From: CAJOIG01 sp051867595
Lineage (GTDB): Bacteria; Bacillota; Clostridia; Oscillospirales; Oscillospiraceae
Length of the DNA: 64,000 bases
Direction of reading: 5' to 3'
Assembly: GCA_051867595.1 (NCBI GenBank)
Contig: JBJDYS010000003.1
Span: 1 to 64,000 of the forward strand
Under the pieces are notes generated by a model. That model worked only from the letters and a program-made list of their open reading frames with translations, did no database searches and was not told the origin of the DNA. Below are positions 43,603-51,310 of the stretch, in pieces (within the stretch, counting starts at the first letter, position 1; each line of letters starts with the position of its first letter). The translations under genes were made by a program, and so were the position numbers.

Positions 43603-44745
43603 TCAGCCGACAAACTCGTTATAGACGTCCGTCCAGGCGTCCTTCAGGTCGGGGTCGGCAATATAGGGGAGCAGCTTGATCGTCGTGGGCATCGGGTCAA
43701 GCTCCAGCGCGATCTTCTGTTCATCGGTCAGGCCGCTGATGACCTTTCCGTTGACCGGGGTGTAGGTCATGTACTCGCCGGGATAGGTCTCGCTCTCGCC
43801 GGTGGCCATGGTGCGCTGGCACTCCTCGCTCTCGATCCAGTTGATCCACTCGCAGGCGAGGTCGAACTCATCCGTACCCTCCACGACGGACCAGTAGTCG
43901 ATATAGCCGACCGTGCCCTCCTCGGGGTGGACGAGCTTGATGTTCGTGGCGTCGCTGTAATACAGCTCGGTGTAAGGCCCGGACCAGATCTCACCGGCCC
44001 AGAAATCGCCGGCATACCAGGGAATGAGCTGCTCGTCGTTGGAGGTCCAGAAGCCGAGAAGCTGCTCCTTCAGCTCCGCGAGAGCCGCGGAGACCTTGTC
44101 GATATCGACATTCTCCATGTCGTCGGAATCCTCGCCGGCGAGCAGGCAGCCGATGACGATGTCATCGCCGTCGCCGTCCAGCACCATGACATGGCCCTTC
44201 AGCTCCGGACGGAGCAGGTCGGACCAGTGCTCGATCTCGAAATCGATCTTATCCGGGTTGTAGGCGATGGAGGACGTGCCGTTGCACCAGGGGAACGCAA
44301 AGACGTTGCCCGCGTCGTCCACGGCGTACGGGAACAGATCCTTGTAAACGGGGTCGACGTCCGCGTAATTCGGGATCTTTTCCGCATCGACGTTCGCAAT
44401 CAGACCCGCGTCATGGAAATACTGCGTGTAGTTGTTCGACAGCACCACTGCGTCGATGGTCTGGTTGCCGCCGGTCTGCAGGGTGGTCATCAGCTCCTCA
44501 TAGGAGTTGAAGTAGACGTGCTCGACCGTGCAGCCGAACTGATCCTCAAAGGCTTTCTCGGCATAATCCTGATCGGAGCTGTAGCTCTGCCAGTTTGCCA
44601 CATACAGCGTGTGTCCGCTGTAATCGCCGTCCGTGACCGGTTCAGCCGCCGCCGGTTCATCCGCGGCCGGCGCGGAACCACCGCAGGCCGTGAACAGGCA
44701 AAGAACCATACTCAGAGCCAGAAGAAGCGCAAAAAACTTTTTCAT
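43603..44745 (-). CDS. ABC importer substrate-binding lipoprotein (PotD-like)
   Basis: 380 residues. The signal peptide ends in a Leu-Phe-Thr-Ala-Cys lipobox, so it is anchored outside the membrane. The two-lobe family 1 fold starts with Thr-Leu-Tyr-Val-Ala-Asn-Trp-Gln-Ser-Tyr. The pocket contains several Asp and Trp residues (Trp-Tyr-Ala-Gly-Asp-Phe-Trp-Ala-Gly). AGGAGG precedes the ATG. It heads a promoter-led unit with the two permeases, ATPase, nucleoside hydrolase and ADP-ribosylglycohydrolase, so the ligand may be a nucleoside-like or ribosylated amine. Confidence 0.93.
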   Translation of the reverse strand: MKKFFALLLALSMVLCLFTACGGSAPAADEPAAAEPVTDGDYSGHTLYVANWQSYSSDQDYAEKAFEDQFGCTVEHVYFNSYEELMTTLQTGGNQTIDAVVLSNNYTQYFHDAGLIANVDAEKIPNYADVDPVYKDLFPYAVDDAGNVFAFPWCNGTSSIAYNPDKIDFEIEHWSDLLRPELKGHVMVLDGDGDDIVIGCLLAGEDSDDMENVDIDKVSAALAELKEQLLGFWTSNDEQLIPWYAGDFWAGEIWSGPYTELYYSDATNIKLVHPEEGTVGYIDYWSVVEGTDEFDLACEWINWIESEECQRTMATGESETYPGEYMTYTPVNGKVISGLTDEQKIALELDPMPTTIKLLPYIADPDLKDAWTDVYNEFVG

Positions 44746-44818
44746 AAGAACCTCCTGTGATTTTCACATGGTCTGAGGGAAATCCCCCGGTGAATTCCTC
44801 TTTGAAACTTTAAATTAT

Positions 44819-44847
44819 ATAATAATCTCTGTGCTTCCAACCGTCAA
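44819..44847 (-). promoter_or_regulatory. Promoter of the ABC importer operon
   Basis: Minus-strand TTGACG (44847-44842), 17 bases, TATTAT (44824-44819). It starts a leader of about 70 bases before the binding-protein ATG at 44745. Confidence 0.6.
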
Positions 44848-44877
44848 CTAAAAATAAAATGATGACAATCTTTTCTG

Positions 44878-46263
44878 TCAGTACCGTTTCAGCAGCTCCG
44901 CCCGGAGCTTGCGGCAAAGCGTCCGCGCCTCGTCGATATATGCCGCCGCTGCCTTCGTCCTGGCCGCGCGTTTTTCGTTTTCCGGCAGCGCCGCGATGCG
45001 CCGTGCCTCCTCGTCGAGCCGCACCGTCATGCGCCGCTCATACGCCGCGATCGCCGGACAGACCAGCTCGCTGTTCGGCGCATACCGGCGCTGGGTCAGA
45101 AGGCTCAGCTCCTTCCACTCCCAATAGAGCGACGGCGCATCCGGCTCGTCCCCGCCGCACACCGGCGGAAGCTCGTCCACATCCGCCCACACCGGAATAT
45201 ACGCGCAGACCGCCGGCGTGGACATCGCCGCCCACAGCACGGGCGCATTCTCCCGCGAGAAATCCGCCGCGATGCTCGTCACGGTCGCGTGACGGCACAG
45301 GGCGTAGGACGCCGCATTGTCGTGGAAGGGGTTTCCGTACCGCCCCGCCTCGGGCGTTCTGCACAGGTCATAGGCCGTGTTCTCATAGGTGTCCCGCAGG
45401 ATCGCCGTCAGATCGGACAGGGTAAGCTTCTGCGCCGGACGGGCCGCATATTCAAGCGCCGCCTCATCGCGCTCCTCGCCGGAGATCAGGCACATCGCCC
45501 GCCAGCGGCGGCGCATATTCATAGGATCGAGCTCCGGGCCCCACTCGTTGGGGCTTTCCGCCGCGCCATAGGCCGCCGCAAAGTCGAAATGCCGGTCGTC
45601 CCCGTCCCACCAGCCCTGTGCGCGGGCATAATCCGCCAGACCCTCGGAGGCCATGACGTTCTCCGTGTCCGTCAGGTCGGCGTCATGGACGGCAAACGCG
45701 TTCACGCGCACGCCGACCTCATCATCGGGTACGCGCACGGCGATCCAGTGATTCCCGGGCGCCATCTCGAGAAACCAGCCCTCGTCCTTGTCCGCCACGG
45801 CATACGTCGCCATGCTCTGGCACTCCGCAAGCCCGGCCGGACGCATCCCGTACTGCGCGGTCAGTCCGCCGATCAGGCGGATGCCGTCCCGGGCGGAAAC
45901 GGCCCGCTCCAGAAGCAGAAACAGAATGTCGTCCGCTTCCAGCTTCGCTCCGCCGCAGGGTACCGGCTTGAACGCGCTCGCCCCCGTGCCGGCCACCGCC
46001 ACGCCCCGGTCGTTCACGCCGAAGGCCCACGCCTTGTCCAGCGTGCCGACATCATAAACGCAGGCCGTGTAGCTGTAGCCCCATGTCCGCGCCGGCTGCG
46101 GAATGGTCTTACCACCCGTCAGGACGCGGGTCTCACCGGCGGCGTGCATGGCCGCCGGCGCATGGCAGAGTACGCCGGGGGCATTGTCCCAGTCATCGTT
46201 TGCCGCGAGCATCGCCCGCCCGGACAGCGAGGCGTTTCGCCCCGCGATCAGACAGGTACACAT
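44878..46263 (-). CDS. C69-family dipeptidase-like N-terminal cysteine hydrolase
   Basis: 461 residues. It begins Met-Cys-Thr-Cys-Leu-Ile-Ala-Gly-Arg-Asn-Ala-Ser, where Cys2 would become the N-terminal nucleophile after Met removal, as in PepD-type C69 dipeptidases and related Ntn hydrolases. Asn-Asp-Asp-Trp-Asp (22-26) and Trp-Ala-Phe-Gly-Val-Asn-Asp-Arg-Gly-Val-Ala support this. No signal peptide. The ATG at 46263 follows GAGGAGG and overlaps the ribokinase stop by 16 bases. In this setting it may hydrolyse an amide bond in the imported compound; that is inference. Confidence 0.85.
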   Translation of the reverse strand: MCTCLIAGRNASLSGRAMLAANDDWDNAPGVLCHAPAAMHAAGETRVLTGGKTIPQPARTWGYSYTACVYDVGTLDKAWAFGVNDRGVAVAGTGASAFKPVPCGGAKLEADDILFLLLERAVSARDGIRLIGGLTAQYGMRPAGLAECQSMATYAVADKDEGWFLEMAPGNHWIAVRVPDDEVGVRVNAFAVHDADLTDTENVMASEGLADYARAQGWWDGDDRHFDFAAAYGAAESPNEWGPELDPMNMRRRWRAMCLISGEERDEAALEYAARPAQKLTLSDLTAILRDTYENTAYDLCRTPEAGRYGNPFHDNAASYALCRHATVTSIAADFSRENAPVLWAAMSTPAVCAYIPVWADVDELPPVCGGDEPDAPSLYWEWKELSLLTQRRYAPNSELVCPAIAAYERRMTVRLDEEARRIAALPENEKRAARTKAAAAYIDEARTLCRKLRAELLKRY

Positions 46264-47174
46264 ACCGTTTCCTCCTCGTTTCTCAACGCGGCCTCCACCT
46301 CTTCCCGGGTCGGGATGGACGGCGCTGCGCCCTGCCGCGTCACGCTGATGGCCGCGGCCATCCCGGCGCGCCGCATACATTCTTCGAGCGGCAGTCCCTC
46401 CATGAGACCGCCGATAAAATAGCCGGTGTAGGTATCGCCCGCCGCGGTCGTGTCCACCGCCTTGACGGAAAACGCCGCCTGACGCACGGTTTCCACGCCG
46501 TTTTCCGTCACGCGCCACGCCGCGCTTCCCGCGCTGCCGAGGGTCATGAGCAGCGATACCGCCGGATAGTTTTCGTGGATGACCGCCCATGCGCGCTCCG
46601 GCTCTTCGCTCCCGGAAATCTGCCCGGCCTCCACCTCGTTCACGAGAAGCCACGCCAGCTTCCCGAAGTCCACCGCGTCGAGCTTTTCGTCATACGGCGA
46701 GGGGTTCAGAACGATCTTCATCCCCCGCGCATACGCCGCATCGACGAGGCGGGGCAGCTCGTTCACCTCGTTCTGAAGCAGCAGGTAATCCCCCGCCTCA
46801 AAATTCGCGAGCACCGCATCGACCTGCTCCGGGGTCACGCACCGGTTGGAGCCGCCGAAGAGGAGAATGCAGTTCTCGCCCGACGGGATCACCTGAATGA
46901 CCGCATTCCCCTGCAGCTCCGTCACCGCGCGCAGGTGGGCCGTGTCCACGCCGTTTTCCGCCAGCAGCGCACGCAGGCTCTCGCCGCCCGCGCCGACGCA
47001 CCCAGCATGAAACGGCTTTGCCCCGGCACGCGCCAGCGCGATGGACTGGTTAAGCCCCTTGCCACCCGGATTCACGACCTGTGCCGTCGAGCCGAGCGTC
47101 TCACCCGGGCGCACGAAATGCTCCACGCTGTAGACATAGTCAAGATTCAGCGACCCGAAATTCAGAATGTTCAT
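46248..47174 (-). CDS. Ribokinase-like PfkB family sugar kinase
   Basis: 308 residues. The N-terminal Asn-Phe-Gly-Ser-Leu-Asn-Leu-Asp strand and Gly-Gly-Lys-Gly-Leu-Asn-Gln-Ser (37-44) bind the sugar. The C-terminal anion hole and base Asp are in Asp-Thr-Thr-Ala-Ala-Gly-Asp-Thr (about 242-249). It would phosphorylate ribose released by the nucleoside hydrolase or the ADP-ribosyl hydrolase. GAGGAA precedes the ATG at 47174. It overlaps the C69 gene. Confidence 0.92.
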   Translation of the reverse strand: MNILNFGSLNLDYVYSVEHFVRPGETLGSTAQVVNPGGKGLNQSIALARAGAKPFHAGCVGAGGESLRALLAENGVDTAHLRAVTELQGNAVIQVIPSGENCILLFGGSNRCVTPEQVDAVLANFEAGDYLLLQNEVNELPRLVDAAYARGMKIVLNPSPYDEKLDAVDFGKLAWLLVNEVEAGQISGSEEPERAWAVIHENYPAVSLLMTLGSAGSAAWRVTENGVETVRQAAFSVKAVDTTAAGDTYTGYFIGGLMEGLPLEECMRRAGMAAAISVTRQGAAPSIPTREEVEAALRNEEETVCVPV

Positions 47175-47190
47175 CACAAGTTCCTCGTTT

Positions 47191-47595
47191 TCAGTCGGCC
47201 GGATAGACGGCATGGACGACCTCTTCGGTCTCCGTCCGGACGGTCCAGACCGAGAAGCCGTCATAGGTCAGCATCCCGTCCTCCGCGTTTTCCTCCAGAC
47301 AGGAGGCTCCGTACTGCGCGGCATCCGGCTCGCCGACCGCCGCATACAGGGCCTCGACCGGCTGTCCGATGCAGGCCTGCGCCGCCTCCAGCATGGCCGT
47401 ATCAGCGGGCTCCGCCGTCTCCGCTTCCGGCGCCGTATCGCTCGGCGAGCCGGTATCCTGCGGCGCCGCCGTCTCCTCGGTCAACACCGGCGTCAGGGGC
47501 TCCAGATTCAGCTCCGCCTCGTTCTCGGCGCTGCCGCAGGCCGCAAGGCACACCGCCAGAATCGCCGCCAGCATGATCGCAATGGTTTTTTTCAT
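47191..47595 (-). CDS. Small lipoprotein of unknown function
   Basis: 134 residues. The signal peptide ends Leu-Ala-Ala-Cys, a lipobox. A Glu/Thr/Pro-rich linker leads to a compact C-terminal domain (about 70-134) with Cys-Ile-Gly-Gln-Pro-Val-Glu-Ala-Leu-Tyr and Gly-Glu-Pro, like SmpA/BamE-type or DUF lipoprotein folds. AGAGGAA precedes the ATG. It lies 16 bases before ribokinase and 25 bases after the GT-C gene, so it may belong to either unit. Confidence 0.8.
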   Translation of the reverse strand: MKKTIAIMLAAILAVCLAACGSAENEAELNLEPLTPVLTEETAAPQDTGSPSDTAPEAETAEPADTAMLEAAQACIGQPVEALYAAVGEPDAAQYGASCLEENAEDGMLTYDGFSVWTVRTETEEVVHAVYPAD

Positions 47596-47620
47596 ATCGA
47601 TTCCTCTGCTTTCCCCGGGT

Positions 47621-49528
47621 TCACCCGATCCGGAAGATGCTGATCCCGCCGCTGTCATAGACGAGGGGATAGTTTTCGTGGAAATAGTCGTAATTCACAT
47701 TGTAGTTTGCATACTCGTTCTCGCCGAGATAGACATAGTCGATGCCAAGCTCCGCAGCACAGCGTTCAAACTCCTCACCGCCGGCGAACATCGCGGGCAG
47801 CGCCGCCTCCCGCTCCTGATAGTTGACGCCGTGGAAGTACAGGTACAGGCTCGAGCCGCAGACGATATTGCGCCCGGTCAGCACGGAAACGGGGTTTGTG
47901 TGGCTCGTCGCCGTGAGAAACAGGCTGTCCGGCTCGGTCTCCGCGAGGATATAATCCGCCGCGGCAACCTGCTCCTCCGACAGGAGCCGGTATTCGCTCA
48001 CCGTCTCGCGCATCAGGCTCAGGATGCCGGAGAACGTCCCCAGAAACACAATCACTCCCGCGATCGCCGCCCTCATTCCGCGGCGCGGGGCCGTCTCCAG
48101 CACATCCCAGATGACATCGCAGACGAGGATGTCCGTTATCATGAACCAGATATACAGCAGCTTGTTGTTGTCATACAGGTTCGGCTGGAACGCCACCACG
48201 TTTGACAGCACGAAGATCGCGAGCGCGCCGAGGAACAGGCCGCGCTTTTCGCCGCGCATGGCCAGCGCCGCGGGCCACATCGCCAGAAACAGGATGCCCA
48301 CGTTCATGATGAAGAACACGAGCCAGTTGTTCAGCGCGCCGTTGGCCCCGGCGATCCAGCCGAGATTCCACTGGAGCATATTGCCGGTCTGCACGGAGTT
48401 CATCGTCCACTTGAAAAACTGCGGTGCGGCCAGAGCCAGACAGATCGCGCCGTACAGCACATAGTTCCAAAACAGCGCCTTCATGCGCCCGGTCTTCCTT
48501 GCCCGGGGCAGCGCGCAGAAAAACCACACCGCCGACAGGATGCCGAGCGCCAGAAAGCTGTGCGTGTGGATCATCGGCATCGCGCCGCCGACCACTGCGA
48601 GGATCAGGATCTCCCGGCGTCCGCCGCCGTTTGCGAGGGTCTTTTCGATCGCGGTGATGAGCAGGAAGATCGCGGCGATCACAACGCACCAGCCCGCCAT
48701 CGTCGTGCGCTGGGGGATCAGCATATCGCAGATGACGTTGACCCAGCGGATATCCTCGTCCACGAGGTTGGTCGGCGTCGTATAAAACCCGGTAAAGATC
48801 TCGGAAAAGCGGTACTTCCCGAAGAAATAGACGAACCCGAAGCCGCCGTTGCAGGTAAACAGAAGCCACGCCATCAGCGACGGGCCGACCCGTTTCGTCA
48901 GCTTGTCCGCCAGAAGCCAGAAGCCGAAAAACACGCAGAACAGCATCACAAGGCTCGGCAGAATGACCGACATCCGCAGGCTCAGCCCGAAAAAGCGCAG
49001 GCTCGCGGACGCAGCATCAACGAGGAACGGATAGTTCAGCGTCTGACCGGGGTAGATGCTGTACTCCGGCGGCCAGAAGCCCTGCTGATACAGGCTCTCG
49101 ACAAAGCCGAGATGCATCCCGAGGTCGCCGTAGGTGCTCTGTCCCACCCACAGACCGCCGTCCTCTCCGGGCCGCAGCACGTGCGTATGCAGAAGCCACG
49201 CGCACAAAACCGTCGCAAACAGCGACAGAAACAGCCCGATCATGTCGCTCCGATTCAGCGGCTCGGGCCGCCATGACAGCACGGCCCGGCGTTTTTGGAT
49301 GATCCACTCCGCCGCCAGCGCCAGAATGCCCACCACGGCAAGAGCAAACGCAGCGGTCTGCGCCGTGCGGGTAAAGCCCCACACAAACGCAAACAGACAG
49401 GGCAGCCACATGAGCGCAACGCAGCCGAACACAAGGCCCAGCCAGCACTTCACCGCGCCCCGATAGCCCGGCAGAAGCCGTCCGCTCAGCGCAAGGCCCA
49501 GCGCCATATAGACAATGAGAGCAATCAT
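47621..49528 (-). CDS. Polytopic membrane protein, GT-C glycosyltransferase-like
   Basis: 635 residues with at least 12 hydrophobic helices in the first 520. The first large loop (about 105-165) holds Gly-Glu-Asp-Gly-Gly-Leu-Trp-Val-Gly and Ser-Thr-Tyr-Gly-Asp-Leu-Gly-Met-His, an acidic pattern like GT-C catalytic loops. The C-terminal 100 residues are a soluble outer domain with Phe-Leu-Thr-Ala-Thr-Ser-His-Thr-Asn-Pro-Val-Ser. It may transfer a sugar from a lipid carrier. AAGGGG lies 7 bases before the ATG, 10 bases after the pseudouridine synthase stop. Confidence 0.75.
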   Translation of the reverse strand: MIALIVYMALGLALSGRLLPGYRGAVKCWLGLVFGCVALMWLPCLFAFVWGFTRTAQTAAFALAVVGILALAAEWIIQKRRAVLSWRPEPLNRSDMIGLFLSLFATVLCAWLLHTHVLRPGEDGGLWVGQSTYGDLGMHLGFVESLYQQGFWPPEYSIYPGQTLNYPFLVDAASASLRFFGLSLRMSVILPSLVMLFCVFFGFWLLADKLTKRVGPSLMAWLLFTCNGGFGFVYFFGKYRFSEIFTGFYTTPTNLVDEDIRWVNVICDMLIPQRTTMAGWCVVIAAIFLLITAIEKTLANGGGRREILILAVVGGAMPMIHTHSFLALGILSAVWFFCALPRARKTGRMKALFWNYVLYGAICLALAAPQFFKWTMNSVQTGNMLQWNLGWIAGANGALNNWLVFFIMNVGILFLAMWPAALAMRGEKRGLFLGALAIFVLSNVVAFQPNLYDNNKLLYIWFMITDILVCDVIWDVLETAPRRGMRAAIAGVIVFLGTFSGILSLMRETVSEYRLLSEEQVAAADYILAETEPDSLFLTATSHTNPVSVLTGRNIVCGSSLYLYFHGVNYQEREAALPAMFAGGEEFERCAAELGIDYVYLGENEYANYNVNYDYFHENYPLVYDSGGISIFRIG

Positions 49529-49538
49529 TTTTGTCCCC

Positions 49539-50456
49539 TTACTCCGTCGGAGGCCCCAGCTTTCCCATAGCCTCCGCAAACCAGTCCGGCAGCTCCGTCC
49601 ACAGCTCCACCGGCTCGCCGGTGCGCGGATGGATGAATTTCAGCCCCCGCGCATGGAGGCACTGCGTGGACAGGCCCTTGTCCCGCCGTCCGCCGTACAC
49701 CGTGTCGCCCAGCAGCGGATGCCCGATATGGGCCATGTGTACGCGGATCTGGTGCGTCCGCCCGGTCTCCAGACGGCAGCGGATATAGGTATAGCGCCCA
49801 TAGCGGCCCAGCACCTCCCAGTGCGTGACCGCCGGACGGGAATTTTTCTCCGTCACCGCCATTTTCTGACGGTTCTTCGGGTCGCGGCCGATCGGCGCAT
49901 CGACCGTCCCGGCGTCGTTTTTGAACGTGCCGTGCACGATGCAGTCATACACACGCGACAGGCTGCGATCCTTGAGCTGCGCCGACAGCGCCCCATGGGC
50001 CATGTCGTTTTTCGCCGCGATCAGAAGGCCGCTCGTGTCCTTGTCGATGCGGTGAACGATGCCGGGGCGAAGCTCGCCGCCCACCCCGGACAGGGAGTCC
50101 CCGCAATGCGCCAAAAGCGCGTTCACGAGCGTGCCGTCCGGGTGGCCCGGCGCGGGATGCACCACGAGACCCCGGGGCTTGTTCACAACGATCACGTCGC
50201 CATCCTCGTAGACCACGTCGAGCGGGATGTCCTGCGCCTCGACCGAGGCCGCCTCCGGCGCGGGGATCGTCACGTCGAGGACGTCCCCCTCGCGGACGCG
50301 GTAATTTTTCCGCACCGGCACGCCCGCCATGGTCACGCGCCCATCCTCGATGAGCCGCGCCGCGGCATTCCGGCTGCGGATATCCTCTTCACGCGCAAGG
50401 AGGGCGTCGATCCTGTCGCCGCCCTCCCGTGCAATAATCTGTATAGTTTTTTCCAT
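49539..50456 (-). CDS. RluD-type pseudouridine synthase
   Basis: 305 residues. An S4 domain (about 12-75) precedes the catalytic domain with His-Arg-Ile-Asp-Lys-Asp-Thr-Ser-Gly-Leu (Asp in the RluA/C/D motif, near 138) and Arg-Thr-His-Gln-Ile-Arg-Val-His-Met. It isomerises uridines in 23S rRNA helix 69 or similar. It starts 3 bases after lspA, the usual order in Firmicutes. Confidence 0.95.
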   Translation of the reverse strand: MEKTIQIIAREGGDRIDALLAREEDIRSRNAAARLIEDGRVTMAGVPVRKNYRVREGDVLDVTIPAPEAASVEAQDIPLDVVYEDGDVIVVNKPRGLVVHPAPGHPDGTLVNALLAHCGDSLSGVGGELRPGIVHRIDKDTSGLLIAAKNDMAHGALSAQLKDRSLSRVYDCIVHGTFKNDAGTVDAPIGRDPKNRQKMAVTEKNSRPAVTHWEVLGRYGRYTYIRCRLETGRTHQIRVHMAHIGHPLLGDTVYGGRRDKGLSTQCLHARGLKFIHPRTGEPVELWTELPDWFAEAMGKLGPPTE

Positions 50457-50459
50457 CGG

Positions 50460-51272
50460 TCAAAGATCTCCGAACTCGGACAGAATATCCTCCAGCGAGA
50501 ACTCCTCGATCTCATAGCCCAGGTCTCTCTCCGGCGCGGCAGCGGATTCGGGCTTCGTCTCCGGCTTGTCCGCCGGAGCGGCATCGGCCGGCGTCCCAGG
50601 CGCTTTCTCTGCCTTCGGCGCTTTCTTCGACGGCGTTTCCACCGCGGCGCCGAAGCCGAACGAAGCGAACGGATCGTCGTCGGGATCCGCCGCGATATCC
50701 TCCGCCGGGGTCGTATGCTCGCCGCGCTTGGGAATGGCCGCATAAGGCGCTTCCTTCGCCGCTCTCTCCTCGCGGCGGCGGCGCATGAACTCCGGCTCGT
50801 TGGCCTGCTTCACCGCCTCCGGCTCGTTATAGAAGATCAGGTGGAGGCAGAACAGAATGCCGCAGACCGTAATGAAAATATCCGCCACGTTGAAGATGCC
50901 GAAGCTGAACAGCTCGATCTCGAACATATCCACCACATAGCCGTAGAGGACGCGGTCGATGCAGTTACCGAGCGCACCGGCCATCACAAGCACCGCCATC
51001 CAGCGGCCGAAGGAGGTGTGGATGATTTCCTTGTTGATGAGGACGATGATGAGGATCACAAACAGCGCCGCCACAATGGCCAGCGGCCAGCGGTGATTCT
51101 GCAGGATCCCAAAGGCTGCGCCGGCGTTATGGACGTTCGTCATGTGTATAACGCCGTCGATGAGCGGCTTGCAGTCCGCACCCACCGCGCCGAGCACGAT
51201 GTTCTTCGTCGTCCAGTATTTGACTGCCTGATCCGCGATGAGAACCAGGACGGTAACGATTGCGTAAATCAT
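50460..51272 (-). CDS. lspA: Lipoprotein signal peptidase with a long acidic C-terminal tail
   Basis: 270 residues against the usual 150-170. The first 160 contain four membrane helices and the catalytic aspartates (Gly-Ala-Leu-Gly-Asn-Cys-Ile-Asp-Arg and Phe-Asn-Val-Ala-Asp). It cleaves signal peptides of diacylated prolipoproteins. The remaining 110 residues are Lys/Glu/Pro/Ala-rich, disordered and cytoplasmic, ending in a conserved-looking hydrophobic-acidic motif, Glu-Phe-Ser-Leu-Glu-Asp-Ile-Leu-Ser-Glu-Phe. GGAGG precedes the ATG at 51272. It sits between ileS and the pseudouridine synthase, as in many Firmicutes. Confidence 0.95.
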   Translation of the reverse strand: MIYAIVTVLVLIADQAVKYWTTKNIVLGAVGADCKPLIDGVIHMTNVHNAGAAFGILQNHRWPLAIVAALFVILIIVLINKEIIHTSFGRWMAVLVMAGALGNCIDRVLYGYVVDMFEIELFSFGIFNVADIFITVCGILFCLHLIFYNEPEAVKQANEPEFMRRRREERAAKEAPYAAIPKRGEHTTPAEDIAADPDDDPFASFGFGAAVETPSKKAPKAEKAPGTPADAAPADKPETKPESAAAPERDLGYEIEEFSLEDILSEFGDL

Positions 51273-51310
51273 AAGGTTCCTCCGTTTTCCTCTCGGAGGG
51301 CGGAGACGGC

